The position numbers were made by a program, and so were the translations under genes. A stretch of 64,000 nt of DNA from positions 310,001-374,000 of the forward strand of contig NZ_JAOWIF010000028.1 in NCBI RefSeq assembly GCF_030332225.1, given 5' to 3'. Numbering within the stretch: position 1 is the first letter of the stretch; each line of letters starts with the position of its first letter. Source of the stretch: Citrobacter sp. Cu233 (GTDB taxonomy: Bacteria; Pseudomonadota; Gammaproteobacteria; Enterobacterales; Enterobacteriaceae). Below are positions 40,157 to 51,100 of the stretch, piece after piece. The notes below the pieces were generated by a model. That model was not told the origin of the DNA and searched no databases. It was given only the letters and a program-made list of their open reading frames with translations.

Positions 40157-41557
40157 ATGAGCGTTGTGCCTGTAGCCGACGTACTCCAGGGCCGCGTAGC
40201 CGTTGACAGCGAAGTCACCGTGCGCGGATGGGTGCGTACCCGCCGAGATTCAAAAGCTGGCATCTCCTTCCTCGCCGTTTATGACGGTTCCTGCTTTGAT
40301 CCTGTACAGGCCGTCATCAATAATTCTCTGCCCAATTACAATCAGGACGTATTACGCCTGACGACGGGTTGTTCGGTTATCGTAACGGGTAAAGTCGTTG
40401 CGTCACCAGGACAAGGACAGAGCTTTGAGATTCAGGCCACCGAGGTTGAAGTGACCGGCTGGGTTGAAGATCCTGATACCTATCCCATGGCTGCGAAGCG
40501 TCACAGTATTGAGTACCTGCGTGAAGTCGCACACATGCGTCCGCGTACCAATATGATTGGTGCGGTTGCGCGAGTACGCCATACGTTGGCGCAAGCGCTG
40601 CATCGCTTCTTCCATGAGCAGGGTTTCTTTTGGGTTTCCACCCCACTGATCACCGCTTCCGATACCGAAGGTGCCGGTGAAATGTTCCGCGTTTCGACGC
40701 TGGATCTGGAAAACCTGCCGCGCAACGATCAGGGTAAAGTCGATTTCGATAAAGACTTCTTTGGTAAAGAAGCCTTCCTGACGGTTTCCGGTCAGTTGAA
40801 CGGTGAAACCTACGCTTGTGCCCTGTCCAAAATCTACACCTTTGGACCGACTTTCCGTGCGGAAAACTCCAACACCAGTCGTCACCTGGCAGAGTTCTGG
40901 ATGCTTGAGCCGGAAGTCGCTTTTGCCGATCTGAACGATGTTGCAGGTCTGGCTGAAGCGATGCTGAAATACGCGTTCAAAGCCGTACTGGAAGAACGTG
41001 CAGATGATATGAAGTTCTTCGCCGAACGTGTCGACAAAGACGCGGTTTCACGCCTGGAACGTTTCATTGATGCCGACTTCGCGCAGGTGGATTACACCGA
41101 TGCCGTCAGCATTCTTGAAAAATGCGGCAAACAGTTCGAAAACCCGGTTTACTGGGGTGTCGATCTGTCTTCTGAGCATGAACGCTATCTTGCCGAAGAA
41201 CACTTTAAAGCGCCGGTGGTTGTTAAAAACTATCCGAAAGATATTAAGGCGTTTTATATGCGCCTTAACGACGACGGTAAAACCGTTGCGGCAATGGACG
41301 TACTGGCACCGGGAATCGGTGAAATCATCGGTGGTTCTCAGCGTGAAGAACGTCTGGACGTGCTGGATGCCCGTATGCTGGAGATGGGTCTGAACAAAGA
41401 AGATTACTGGTGGTATCGCGATCTGCGTCGCTACGGTACCGTTCCGCATTCCGGTTTTGGTTTAGGCTTTGAGCGTCTGATTGCTTATGTCACCGGCGTA
41501 CAGAACGTCCGCGATGTGATTCCGTTCCCGCGTACACCGCGTAACGCCAGCTTCTGA
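40157..41557 (+). CDS. asnS: asparaginyl-tRNA synthetase
   Basis: 466 residues from ATG 40157 ([20 protein letters not shown]) behind AGAGAGAAT; the longer frame from 40121 is not used in E. coli. An OB-fold anticodon-binding domain (about 1-110) precedes the class II catalytic domain with motif 2 [20 protein letters not shown] and motif 3 [15 protein letters not shown]. Cytoplasmic. Confidence 0.97.
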   Translation: MSVVPVADVLQGRVAVDSEVTVRGWVRTRRDSKAGISFLAVYDGSCFDPVQAVINNSLPNYNQDVLRLTTGCSVIVTGKVVASPGQGQSFEIQATEVEVTGWVEDPDTYPMAAKRHSIEYLREVAHMRPRTNMIGAVARVRHTLAQALHRFFHEQGFFWVSTPLITASDTEGAGEMFRVSTLDLENLPRNDQGKVDFDKDFFGKEAFLTVSGQLNGETYACALSKIYTFGPTFRAENSNTSRHLAEFWMLEPEVAFADLNDVAGLAEAMLKYAFKAVLEERADDMKFFAERVDKDAVSRLERFIDADFAQVDYTDAVSILEKCGKQFENPVYWGVDLSSEHERYLAEEHFKAPVVVKNYPKDIKAFYMRLNDDGKTVAAMDVLAPGIGEIIGGSQREERLDVLDARMLEMGLNKEDYWWYRDLRRYGTVPHSGFGLGFERLIAYVTGVQNVRDVIPFPRTPRNASF

Positions 41558-41575
41558 CGTTATCGTTTTAATCTT

Positions 41576-41600
41576 AAAGGCCAGCACTGCTGGCCTTTTT
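41576..41600 (+). terminator. terminator of asnS
   Basis: AAAGGCCAGCA-CTGCTGGCCTTTTT hairpin, 18 nt after the asnS stop. Confidence 0.9.
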
Positions 41601-41970
41601 ACGTTTAGTACATGCTGCATTTGTCGCCTTAGATGGACTCTCATCCGGCCCTAAACTCAACGCTTAAATTCCCCCTTCCTGTTACGCAATGTTTCACTGC
41701 AACATTTAAGAACAAAAAATAATCACTATTTTTATTGTGGATTAGCACTTCATGATCAAATAGAACATTTATTACCCATTCGTGCGGCGCTCTGGACGTC
41801 CAAAATACGCATTTGTAAAAATGGTTCTTTTTTGCGGGGTGAGATAAAAATGTCGTTAGAAAAATTAAGCATAAGAAAATCATATAAATAGATAAAATTG
41901 AGCAAAATTCAATCGCAGGGACAGCTGAAATTTGAAGTCGTTCACAAAGTTGCATAAAAATAACATCTTG
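41601..41970 (+). promoter_or_regulatory. far-upstream region of ompF, no gene seen
   Basis: About 370 nt, strongly AT-rich from 41690 onward with several A and T tracts (e.g. 41711-41735, 41868-41895). A frame on the minus strand at 41641-41955 has no ribosome site, odd composition and no relative I recognise, so I do not call it. In E. coli this stretch holds the distal OmpR and IHF sites that bend DNA for ompF repression. Confidence 0.55.
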
Positions 41971-42060
41971 TTACACATTTTTTCTTTTTGAAACCAAATC
42001 TTTATATTTGTAGCACTTTGAGGGTAGCGAAACGGTAGTTTGAATGGAAAGATGCCTGCA
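41971..42060 (+). promoter_or_regulatory. ompF promoter with OmpR boxes
   Basis: The stretch TTTCTTTTTGAAACCAAATC (from 41981), then TTTGTAGCACTTT and GTAGCGAAACGGTAGTTTGAA, is nearly identical to the F1-F2-F3 OmpR sites of E. coli. The -10 is AAAGAT at 42048-42053, with the transcript start near 42060. OmpR-P occupancy sets ompF expression by osmolarity. Confidence 0.85.
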
Positions 42061-42169
42061 GACACATAAAGACACCAAACTCTCATCAATAGTTCCGTAA
42101 ATTTTTATTGACGGAATTTATTGGCGGCAGTGGCAGGTGTCATATAAAAACCGATGAGGGTAATAAATA
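42061..42169 (+). promoter_or_regulatory. ompF leader with MicF pairing region
   Basis: A leader of about 110 nt, conserved in K-12. The ribosome region GATGAGGGTAATAAATAATG at its end is the target of the MicF antisense RNA. Confidence 0.75.
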
Positions 42170-43246
42170 ATGATGAAGCGCAATATTCTTGCAGTGGTTA
42201 TCCCTGCTCTGCTGGTAGCCGGGGCAGCTAACGCTGCAGAAGTTTATAACAAAGATGGCAATAAAGTAGATATCTACGGTAAAGCTGTAGGTCTGCACTA
42301 TTTTTCCAAGCACAACGGTGACAACGCCTACGCCGCTAATGGCGATCAGACTTACGCCCGTCTTGGTTTCAAAGGGGAAACTCAGATTAACGACCAACTG
42401 ACCGGTTACGGCCAGTGGGAGTACCAGTTCAGCGGCAATAACTCCGAAGGCGGTGACGACTCTCAGAAAGGTAACAAAACCCGTCTGGCGTTTGCTGGTC
42501 TGAAATTCGGTGACGCAGGCTCCTTCGATTACGGTCGTAACTACGGCGTCGTATACGATGCACTGGGTTACACCGATATGCTGCCAGAATTCGGTGGCGA
42601 TACTGCAGCTTCCGACCAGTTCTTCTCTCAGCGTAACGGTGGCCTCGCGACTTACCGTAACTCCAACTTCTTCGGTCTGGTTGAAGGCCTGAACTTCGCT
42701 GTTCAGTACCTGGGTAAAAACGAGCGTGATGACGTTCGTCGCTCTAATGGTGACGGCGTTGGCGGTTCTGTAAGCTACGAATTCGAAGGCTTCGGTATCG
42801 TCGGTGCATACGGCGCGGCTGACCGTACCGATGCCCAGCAAAACCCGCTTCTGCGCGGCCATGGCGACAAAGCTGAGCAGTGGGCTACCGGCGTGAAATA
42901 CGATGCTAACAACATCTACCTGGCAGCGAACTACAGCGAAACCCGCAACGCAACCCGTATCTCTAACGGTTATGCGAACAAAACTGAAGACGTACTGTTA
43001 GTTGCTCAGTACCAGTTCGACTTCGGTCTGCGTCCGTCCATCGCCTATACCAAATCTAAAGGTAAGGATATCGAAGGTATCGGTGACGTAGATCTGGTGA
43101 ACTACTTCGAAGTGGGTGCGACTTACTACTTCAACAAAAACATGTCCACCTATGTTGATTACATCATCAACCAGATCGATTCTGACAACAAACTGGGCGT
43201 AGGCTCTGACGACACCGTTGCAGTGGGTATCGTTTACCAGTTCTAA
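42170..43246 (+). CDS. ompF: OmpF-type general porin
   Basis: 358 residues, with signal [20 protein letters not shown] cleaved before AEVYNKDG. A 16-strand trimeric porin. The constriction loop L3 holds [20 protein letters not shown], and the C-terminal strand ends in phenylalanine (GIVYQF) for BAM recognition. It is closer to OmpF than to OmpC throughout and lies in ompF position between asnS and aspC. Exposed loops differ: [20 protein letters not shown], and loop [15 protein letters not shown] is shorter than in K-12. Confidence 0.96.
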   Translation: MMKRNILAVVIPALLVAGAANAAEVYNKDGNKVDIYGKAVGLHYFSKHNGDNAYAANGDQTYARLGFKGETQINDQLTGYGQWEYQFSGNNSEGGDDSQKGNKTRLAFAGLKFGDAGSFDYGRNYGVVYDALGYTDMLPEFGGDTAASDQFFSQRNGGLATYRNSNFFGLVEGLNFAVQYLGKNERDDVRRSNGDGVGGSVSYEFEGFGIVGAYGAADRTDAQQNPLLRGHGDKAEQWATGVKYDANNIYLAANYSETRNATRISNGYANKTEDVLLVAQYQFDFGLRPSIAYTKSKGKDIEGIGDVDLVNYFEVGATYYFNKNMSTYVDYIINQIDSDNKLGVGSDDTVAVGIVYQF

Positions 43247-43271
43247 TAGCAGACCTCTTTGCTAAATGCCT

Positions 43272-43300
43272 AAAAAACAGGACTTCGGTCCTGTTTTTTT
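43272..43300 (+). terminator. terminator of ompF
   Basis: AAAAACAGGAC-TTCG-GTCCTGTTTTTTT: a UUCG-capped hairpin 26 nt after the stop codon. Confidence 0.93.
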
Positions 43301-43429
43301 ATATCCGCCAGCGGATTCTTGCGTCTTCAAAAAACACCCCTGCTTTTCGTCACTAACGGTTGGCATTTTGTAAATCTACCGTTAACCTGATAGCGGACTT
43401 CCCTTCTGTAACCACAATGGAACCTCGTC

Positions 43430-44620
43430 ATGTTTGAGAACATTACCGCCGCTCCTGCCGACCCCATTTTGGGCCTGGCTGATTTGTTTCGTGCCGATGA
43501 CCGCCCGGGGAAAATAAACCTCGGAATCGGTGTATATAAAGATGAGACAGGCAAAACGCCGGTATTGACCAGCGTTAAAAAAGCCGAGCAATATATTCTG
43601 GAAAATGAAACCACCAAAAACTATCTTGGCATTGACGGTATTCCAGAGTTTGGCCGCTGCACTCAGGAATTACTGTTTGGTAAAGAAAGTGCACTGATTA
43701 ATGACAAACGCGCGCGTACAGCACAGACCCCTGGTGGTACGGGTGCCCTGCGTGTGGCCGCTGATTTCCTGGCAAAAAACACCAACGCAAAACGCGTGTG
43801 GGTCAGCAACCCAAGCTGGCCGAACCATAAGAGCGTATTTAACTCTGCTGGTCTGGAAGTGCGTGAATATAACTATTACGATGCGGCAAACCATTCACTG
43901 GACTTTGATGCGCTGCTGGCAAGCCTGGCTGAAGCACAAGCTGGCGACGTCGTATTATTCCACGGATGCTGCCATAATCCGACTGGTATTGACCCGACGC
44001 TGGAGCAATGGCAAACGCTGGCGCAGCTGTCTGTCGAAAAAGGTTGGTTACCACTGTTCGACTTCGCCTACCAGGGTTTTGCTCGTGGTCTGGAAGAAGA
44101 TGCAGAAGGCCTGCGCGCATTCGCCGCGCTGCATAAAGAGCTGATTGTCGCCAGCTCCTATTCCAAAAACTTTGGTCTGTACAATGAGCGTGTCGGCGCC
44201 TGTACGCTGGTCGCTGCCAATGCAGAAACCGTTGACCGTGCCTTTAGCCAGATGAAATCAGTAATTCGTGCGAACTACTCCAACCCACCGGCACACGGTG
44301 CCTCAGTGGTCGCGACAATTCTGAGCAACGATGCGCTACGTGCAATCTGGGAACAGGAACTGACAGACATGCGCCAACGTATTCAGCGCATGCGTCTGCT
44401 GTTCGTCAACACGTTGCAGGAGAAAGGCGCAAACCGCGATTTCAGCTTTATCATCAAACAGAACGGTATGTTCTCATTCAGCGGCCTGACGAAAGAACAA
44501 GTTCTGCGTCTGCGTGAAGAGTTTGGTGTTTATGCTGTTGCTTCCGGACGCGTAAACGTAGCAGGAATGACGCCAGACAACATGGCGCCGTTATGCGAAG
44601 CGATTGTCGCTGTTTTGTAA
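43430..44620 (+). CDS. aspC: aspartate aminotransferase
   Basis: 396 residues, class I PLP-dependent transaminase making aspartate, and tyrosine or phenylalanine by side activity. The PLP lysine is in [15 protein letters not shown]; phosphate contacts are in [14 protein letters not shown]. The arginine that binds the substrate carboxylate is near ASGRVNVAG at the C-terminus. It stands alone with its own terminator. Confidence 0.97.
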   Translation: MFENITAAPADPILGLADLFRADDRPGKINLGIGVYKDETGKTPVLTSVKKAEQYILENETTKNYLGIDGIPEFGRCTQELLFGKESALINDKRARTAQTPGGTGALRVAADFLAKNTNAKRVWVSNPSWPNHKSVFNSAGLEVREYNYYDAANHSLDFDALLASLAEAQAGDVVLFHGCCHNPTGIDPTLEQWQTLAQLSVEKGWLPLFDFAYQGFARGLEEDAEGLRAFAALHKELIVASSYSKNFGLYNERVGACTLVAANAETVDRAFSQMKSVIRANYSNPPAHGASVVATILSNDALRAIWEQELTDMRQRIQRMRLLFVNTLQEKGANRDFSFIIKQNGMFSFSGLTKEQVLRLREEFGVYAVASGRVNVAGMTPDNMAPLCEAIVAVL

Positions 44621-44638
44621 GCGCACCTGAAAAGAGAA

Positions 44639-44665
44639 AGCCCGCACACTAGCGGGCTTTTTTTT
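44639..44665 (+). terminator. terminator of aspC
   Basis: AAGCCCGC-ACACTA-GCGGGCTTTTTTTT hairpin just after the stop codon; gloC is convergent. Confidence 0.92.
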
Positions 44666-44700
44666 GCCAGACGAAGGCTGGCGTCTTCTCCGGCCTACAG
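44666..44700. repeat. REP-like palindrome between aspC and gloC
   Basis: GCCAGACGAAGGCTGGCGTC followed by TTCTCCGGCCTACAG has the REP end TCCGGCCTACA. A single, somewhat degenerate copy. Confidence 0.65.
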
Positions 44701-44707
44701 ACTGGTT

Positions 44708-45355
44708 TTACCAAACCGGCATTTCATCCTGCAGGAACGGGTTATGCAACCGCTCGTAGCCCAGGGTAGAGACAGGTCCGTGACCCGGAATAAACGTCAC
44801 GTCATCACCCAGCGGTAAGAGTTTACGTTTGATCGCGTCAATCAGTTGGCTGTGATCCCCACGCGGGAAATCACTGCGCCCGACGCCACCTTTGAAAATC
44901 ACGTCGCCGGAAATCAGTAACTTTGATTGTTCATCGAAGAAAACGACATGCCCTGGCGTGTGACCCGGGCAATGTAACACCTGTAGGGTTACGTTGCCGA
45001 CGCTAATCCGATCGCCTTCGTTTAACCAGCGATCAGGCGTCAGTGGTTCACAGTCACCCAATCCAAACATACGACTTTGCGCAGGCAGCCCCTGCAGCCA
45101 GAACTCATCTTCTTTTTCTGGCCCAATAACCGGTACACCGTAATGCTGTGCCAGTTCTGCTGCCGCCCCAACATGGTCGAGATGACCGTGGGTAAGCAGG
45201 ATCTGCATGAGCGTCAGACCGCTGGCATCCACTTCCTGTTTGATTTTCTCGGCATCACCGCCGGGATCGACCAGTGCGGCCAGACGCGTCTGCTCACACC
45301 AGATTAGCGAGCAGTTCTGGGCGAATGCAGTGACCGGAATAATACGATAGTTCAT
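44708..45355 (-). CDS. gloC: GloC (YcbL), type II hydroxyacylglutathione hydrolase
   Basis: 215 residues, metallo-beta-lactamase fold. The metal-binding [52 protein letters not shown], and [11 protein letters not shown] motifs are all present. It hydrolyses S-lactoylglutathione in methylglyoxal detoxification, complementary to mgsA earlier in the window. 28 nt after mepK, probably one transcript. Confidence 0.95.
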   Translation of the reverse strand: MNYRIIPVTAFAQNCSLIWCEQTRLAALVDPGGDAEKIKQEVDASGLTLMQILLTHGHLDHVGAAAELAQHYGVPVIGPEKEDEFWLQGLPAQSRMFGLGDCEPLTPDRWLNEGDRISVGNVTLQVLHCPGHTPGHVVFFDEQSKLLISGDVIFKGGVGRSDFPRGDHSQLIDAIKRKLLPLGDDVTFIPGHGPVSTLGYERLHNPFLQDEMPVW

Positions 45356-45383
45356 ACAGCTCCTGTTTCATTAAGCTTACGGA

Positions 45384-45932
45384 TCACCAGTGCCGTGCAG
45401 GACCGGTGTCAATATGCACAAAGTTACTGCTGGGGTAGTATCCTACACCACCTGCGCGCATAGATAACGCAGCTTTGCGAATATTACTTAATGCGATGCC
45501 TTCAATATGGAAATCCATTGCCTGTCCTTTCGTGTGGTAGCTTTTCTTTGCCACACCACGACTACGTGCACGGAGTTCGTTATTGGTATCGATGGAGCGA
45601 TAGCCGGAGATCAGTTGTACGGGTTTACGCGTACCCAGCAGTCCCTGCAGACGGAAGAGTTGATCAAACAATCCCGGGTCGATGGATTTCACTTTATTCG
45701 CCCGAAAGTCACGGAAGAAGTGATTAAGTTTTGCTAATTCGTCCTGAATATAGCCCCTGCCATCAAAAAACTCTGCTTTAATTGACTCACCGGTATGCAG
45801 GTTATTCAACGTCAATATACGCGGACGTGGGGTGGAGAGTGTTGCAAACGCAGGCGTGGGCAGGATGGCAGCGCCGAGGGCAATGCCACCAAGCGCCAGC
45901 AATTTGCGGCGATTAGCGTCAAATTTGTCCAT
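45384..45932 (-). CDS. mepK: MepK (YcbK), murein endopeptidase of the 3-3 cross-link
   Basis: 182 residues. A twin-arginine signal (RRKLLALGGIALGAAILPTP) followed by a peptidase M15-like domain with ISGYRS, SYHTKGQAMDFHIEG and a final HIDTGPARHW, which provide the zinc ligands. MepK cleaves mDAP-mDAP links, which L,D-transpeptidases such as the adjacent LdtD make. The pairing of maker and cutter in one locus is notable. Confidence 0.94.
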   Translation of the reverse strand: MDKFDANRRKLLALGGIALGAAILPTPAFATLSTPRPRILTLNNLHTGESIKAEFFDGRGYIQDELAKLNHFFRDFRANKVKSIDPGLFDQLFRLQGLLGTRKPVQLISGYRSIDTNNELRARSRGVAKKSYHTKGQAMDFHIEGIALSNIRKAALSMRAGGVGYYPSSNFVHIDTGPARHW

Positions 45933-46108
45933 GGTATTAAGGTCTACAGGTCAATGTTATCGTATGTATGCTCTAGCGCACGCGGGAAACCTTATCTGGC
46001 TAAGTAGTCCACGTCAAGGCTCCCAAACCCAGGAAATACGGGGCTTACAGCCATCCTGCCCCGTTTTCGTCATAACTTACGACAATCATTTTCCTCGAAC
46101 TGCTTCAT

Positions 46109-47860
46109 TTATCTGATTAATTGCTCAGCTTTCGACATGATTTGTGCGCTGGATCGCGCTGTCTGATCGTAATTGTAAATATCTGTTCGATACTGCGTAC
46201 GCCCATCGCTTCCCACAAAGGCGGTCAGATAGTACAGGTTGACCGGAATATTCTGGCGAATATTTACATATCGCGTATCCCCTTGCTTCAGGGCATCCGA
46301 GATACGGGTATCATTCCAGCCCGCATCCTGCAGCAGCATATTCGCCAGTTCCGAGGCCTTATTCACGCGCACACAGCCAGAACTTAGCGCCCGTGTATCC
46401 TTCTGGAACAAATTATGGTTTGGCGTATCGTGCAGATAAATGGCGTCAGAACTCGGCATGTTGAATTTATAGCGACCCAGCGAATTACGCGCGCCCGGTG
46501 CCTGCTGGAAGCGGAATGGCAGATTCGACGCGGTGATTGTGGCCCAGTCAACCTGCCACGGATCTATCGTCTCTTTGCTGTTCCAGCCGCGCATTACAGT
46601 ATACCCGTGACGCTCAAGGTACCCCGGATCGTTCCACAATTTAGGCAGTATATCCTTACGCGCCAGCGTCGGCGGCACGTTCCACGGTGGGTTTACAACC
46701 ACGTTATTCAACGCACTACTCATCATCGGCGTTTTACGATCGGGACGTCCGACGATAACACGGGAAGCCAGCACCTGATTGCCATTCTGGTAATACACCA
46801 ACGAGTACGCGGGAATATTCACCATGATGCCGGTAGACAACTCACTCGGCAGCAGGCGCAAACGCTGAATATTAAGCGCCAGCACGCCTGCGCGCTGAGC
46901 AGGCGTGACATTCAGCCAGTCACGTGTTGCAGGACCAATCGTGCCATCGGCCCCAAGCCCCTGCCATGTCTGAAAACGTTTCACCGCGTCAACAAGTTCG
47001 CGATCGTAGGCGCTGCGCCCTTCTTTGGCAGACGTGCTGACACCGGCATTCAGCATCCCGGTGCGGCGCAAAATTTCGCGCAGCGCCGGGATATCATTAC
47101 TCCACTCACCGGGGCGCAGCGTCGTGGTGCTGGTTAATCGTGGCCAGGGTCGCGAATCCCCCACCAGCTTCAGCAACGACTCATGCATCGCAGCATACTG
47201 TGGATGCTGAGGTGTAAGGCTGGTGATAAATGAAGTTAGCTGACCATTGTCCAGCGCCACCTGCCATTGATTAACAACGGAGAGCGGTGGCGTTACCAGT
47301 GCATAAGGCTTATCGCTATAGAGCCAGCGGCTACCTTTGACGGGGATATTGGCAATGAAGTGGAGATAGCCCATCATCGCATCAGAAAGTACTGTATCAC
47401 GTGCCAGGCCAGTGACTGCCGGGTCAGTCAGTAACGCGACCCAGGCGTTAAACTGCGGCTGAAAACCGGCAATAGCCACCTCGGCTAACTGTTGTTGAAA
47501 GGCTTTTACCGCATCACGATTTTCCCACATCGGTTTCATTTCGCGTGCGGCATACAGCAATTCCAGCTGGCTCAAATAGACCGGCGTATAGCCTGCTGGT
47601 AGTTGAGACTGCAATTCAGCGCGGGCTTTATCCACAGATGTGCCATTGGGCAGAGGCTGAATTCCCGCCATCACACCCGTCGCGTAAGATTGTACCTGCG
47701 GTTGAGATAACGCTGTAGGTTGTTCGCTGACGGCAGCAGAGCTGTCGCCAGGAATCATTTCAGGCTCATCAGCCTGCGCATTGAACAGTGGAGCGAATGT
47801 TACGGCCAGGCACAAACTGATTGCCGACAGCCGACGACCACACATTTTATTAAGCAACAT
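46109..47860 (-). CDS. ldtD: LdtD (YcbB), L,D-transpeptidase
   Basis: 583 residues (E. coli 615). Sec signal at residues 7-30, a large N-terminal domain, a peptidoglycan-binding domain ([20 protein letters not shown]) and the YkuD catalytic domain with [20 protein letters not shown], where the Cys is the nucleophile, and VRV. It forms 3-3 mDAP cross-links and can substitute for penicillin-binding proteins under beta-lactam stress. The difference in length is in the linker before the binding domain (about residues 260-275), where K-12 has some 30 extra residues rich in Thr and Pro. Confidence 0.95.
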   Translation of the reverse strand: MLLNKMCGRRLSAISLCLAVTFAPLFNAQADEPEMIPGDSSAAVSEQPTALSQPQVQSYATGVMAGIQPLPNGTSVDKARAELQSQLPAGYTPVYLSQLELLYAAREMKPMWENRDAVKAFQQQLAEVAIAGFQPQFNAWVALLTDPAVTGLARDTVLSDAMMGYLHFIANIPVKGSRWLYSDKPYALVTPPLSVVNQWQVALDNGQLTSFITSLTPQHPQYAAMHESLLKLVGDSRPWPRLTSTTTLRPGEWSNDIPALREILRRTGMLNAGVSTSAKEGRSAYDRELVDAVKRFQTWQGLGADGTIGPATRDWLNVTPAQRAGVLALNIQRLRLLPSELSTGIMVNIPAYSLVYYQNGNQVLASRVIVGRPDRKTPMMSSALNNVVVNPPWNVPPTLARKDILPKLWNDPGYLERHGYTVMRGWNSKETIDPWQVDWATITASNLPFRFQQAPGARNSLGRYKFNMPSSDAIYLHDTPNHNLFQKDTRALSSGCVRVNKASELANMLLQDAGWNDTRISDALKQGDTRYVNIRQNIPVNLYYLTAFVGSDGRTQYRTDIYNYDQTARSSAQIMSKAEQLIR

Positions 47861-48091
47861 CCCTTGCCCCCTGTTTTCTTTATCATACTTTGAGTAGCCA
47901 GACCGCCTGTATTCACCGTTACTCTCACGGGAGCGGGCCTGTAAAACGCCAATACATTCTGAAGTATGACGAGCAAGCCCGGTGACGCGTCAGGCTTACC
48001 TTCAGTATATAAACATCAAATCGTTTTTGCCTAACCTAATGTAAAGAAGTCTAAAGAAATTACACCAGGTATCATGTGCATATCGGAAAAG

Positions 48092-48119
48092 AAAAAGGCG
48101 GCTTTAGCGCCGCCTTTTT
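48092..48119 (-). terminator. terminator of mukB
   Basis: AAAAAGGCGGC-TTTAGC-GCCGCCTTTTT lies 3 nt after the mukB stop codon, so mukFEB ends here and ldtD 260 nt on has its own promoter. Confidence 0.92.
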
Positions 48120-48121
48120 AC

Positions 48122-51100
48122 TTAGCTTGCCTGCGAAGAGGCATCATCTATCCCCGGCAACGGCTCAGGTAACTGAGGGGCAAAACCACGCAGCCCCACC
48201 ACATGAACGTGTTCGGTATTCTGGAAGACTTTACGCACCAGTTTGTAGGTTGTGCCTTTCTCCGGGCTGATGTTTTCCGGCGCTGCAATAATCAGCTGCA
48301 TCTGCAAACGCTCGCACAGTTCAAACAGGGTTGCGATGGAGCGGGCATCAAGTCGTGCGGCTTCATCAAGGAACAACAGGCGGCATGGCGAGATATCTTT
48401 CCCACGCAGTCTGCGACCTTCATCTTCCCAGCTTTGTACAACCATCACGAGGATCGACATCCCGGTTCCGATCGCTTCCCCCGTGGACAACGCGCCCGAT
48501 TCGGCACGTAGCCAACCGTCAGAACCACGGTTAACCTCAACTTCCATTTCCAGGTAGTTGCGGTAATCCAGCAGTTCTTCACCAATGGTTTGTGGCGTAC
48601 GCTGTCCCATATCGATCTGCGGATTAAGACGCTGATACAGCTTTGCCAGCGCTTCAGAGAAGGTCAAACGGTTACTGTTAAACAGATCCTGATGCTGTTC
48701 ATGCTGCTCGGACAGGACATTCAACAAAGTAGCGTGCGTTTCTCGCACGTTTACGTTCAGACGAACGCTGTTTACCTGACCAAACGACACGCTTTGCAGA
48801 CCCTGGTTCAACATACGAATACGGTTCTGCTCACGCTGGATAGTCTTACGGATGATGTTCGCCACGCTTCGCGAGCTAATAGCCAGCTTCTGCTCACGCG
48901 AGGTTAACTCTTCCGTCAGACGGCTCAATTCAATTTCCATCTGCTCGATGGCTTCCACCGGATCGTCGGTACGAATAATATCCTGACGAATACGTTCGCG
49001 CAGATGCTGGTAGACCGCCACGAAGAACTGGATTTTACGTTCTGGTCGCTTCGGATCTTCAGACATGCGCAATACGTCACGCAAGTGTTCGTTATCCGCC
49101 ACCGCCAGACGCAGTGCACCGAGCGCCTTATCCGACATCGAACGCAGCTCATCACCAGAAAGATAAGCCAGCTCACGACGGTGCAGGCGACGTTCAACGC
49201 CGTTGTCTTTTACCATCCGCATCACAGCACACCAGCCGGCTTTCGCGGTCACCACTTGCTCACGCATTTCATGGTAATCGCGCTCAAGCTTGCGCAATCT
49301 GCGGGTCAGATTTTCCATCTCGGCTTCGCAGAAGGTTAGCGCTTTTTCCAGTTGATTACGGCGAGCGCGGTTATTACTGAGCTGCGCATGCAGTTCATCA
49401 CGACGAATACGCGCACGTTCTTCTGCGCCGCTATCAGCACGAACGCCGATATCCTGCAGTTCGCGTTGTAAATCGTTCAGCAGCTCTTTCTTGGTGTCAT
49501 AAGAGCTTTTCAGCGAGGCCATAACCTGATTGTACTGGCTCAACTGCGCGGCATGGCTGCGCAAAGCTTCGCGAGCACGGGTACGTTCAGCCTCCGCGTG
49601 CTCCAGACGCTCACGCAGTTTCTCATTCAGATCGCTGTTACCGCTGAGCATTTCGGCGGAGTCGGAATAACTAAAATGCGCCCGACGCTGAACGACTTCA
49701 GTTAGTGCAAAGGCCTGCTGACGCGCATCACGCTGCATCTGCTGAGAATATGCGTAGTCTTCTTTCAGCTGCTCAAACTGCTCTGGGTCATTTTGCAGAA
49801 CGGAAACCATCGGTTCCAGTTTGGCCAGCTGATTACCATGTTGTTGAATAAAACGCGCCGCTTCCTGAGCTTCATCCAGGCGTTCGCGAATTTCGTCCAC
49901 GCGATCGGCTAATGTGTCATCCGCCAGCAAATTTAAACGCGGCAGCAGACGGTTCAGTGCAGAAACACCTTCTTTCGCTTGTTCAAACTGCGTACGGCTT
50001 TGCTGGTTATCATTTTCATGGTTGGTGAGCGCACGTTCGAGTTCAACGCGACGGCTGTTCAATTGACGAATTTCAGCTTCTGGATCGGCCCCAAACGCTA
50101 CCGACAGATGGCTGCCGATAAAGCGACTAAATGCCTGATGCAGACGCTGTGTTTTCTGTACGTCAAATGAAAGCGTCGCAAAACGTTCAGACAGCCCCTC
50201 ACGCTCAGCGTGCAGCGTTTCGATACGGCTTTCACGCGCGGCACGACCAAAAATCGGCACCGTTGGGAAGCGGGAGTAACGCCACTGGCGCTCGGCGGTT
50301 TTCACCACCACCGCTTTTTCAAGTTCATCGACGCTGAAGACGCTGTCATCAAACGACTGCGGGTCCCCTTCGATGAAGTAGAGATCTTCAGGGCAATCCG
50401 TCAGCCCTTCAAGTTGCTCAGTAATGAGCGACAGATCCGGCACCACGATAGCATGTCGCGAAGGGCCATACAGTGCAGAGAAGTACGGCGCATCTTCGAG
50501 GCTAACATCGTCATAGATTTCAGACAGCAGCACGCCGCCGAAACGCTCCGCCAGTGCGTTCAGACGCTGATCTTCCGCCCCGCCCGGCTGGCTTAGACGC
50601 TCAATCTCTTCATCAACTGCATTTTTACGCGCGCCGACTTCATCGCGTTCAACAATGGCCTCACGCTCACGTTCCAGCAACTGTTGCAGATACTCCGTTA
50701 CATCCTGGCTGGACGTAAATTCTTCACCGCACTGTTCGCTCAGTTGGTTCAGGCTATTTTGCGCAGCCAGCCAGACCGGAGCTCGTTGCATCAAATGCTG
50801 AATGCGGGATTGCAGTTGTTCCTGTTCCTGACGCAGCGCCATTCGCTGTTCGCTGGCAGACGATACGCTATCTGACAAGGCGGCAATACGCGCTTCCAGC
50901 TCCTGATGCAGAGCCTCAAGCTCATCGATATCGAAATGCTTACCCTGACGCTTACAAAATTCAGCCAGCAGACGCTCGGCTTCCTGCTGTTCGCGCAGAC
51001 GCTGTTCCAGCTCGCTCAGACGCATGCGCAATGGCTGAACTTGTTCCGCCAGATGACGCTGTTCAACGCCTTCGCGCAGCAGCTCACGTGCGACGCCCCA

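Noticed and set aside
41641-41955. 104-codon frame on the minus strand in the ompF upstream region
   Set aside because: AT-rich regulatory DNA, no ribosome site, no recognised similarity; better explained as part of the ompF control region.
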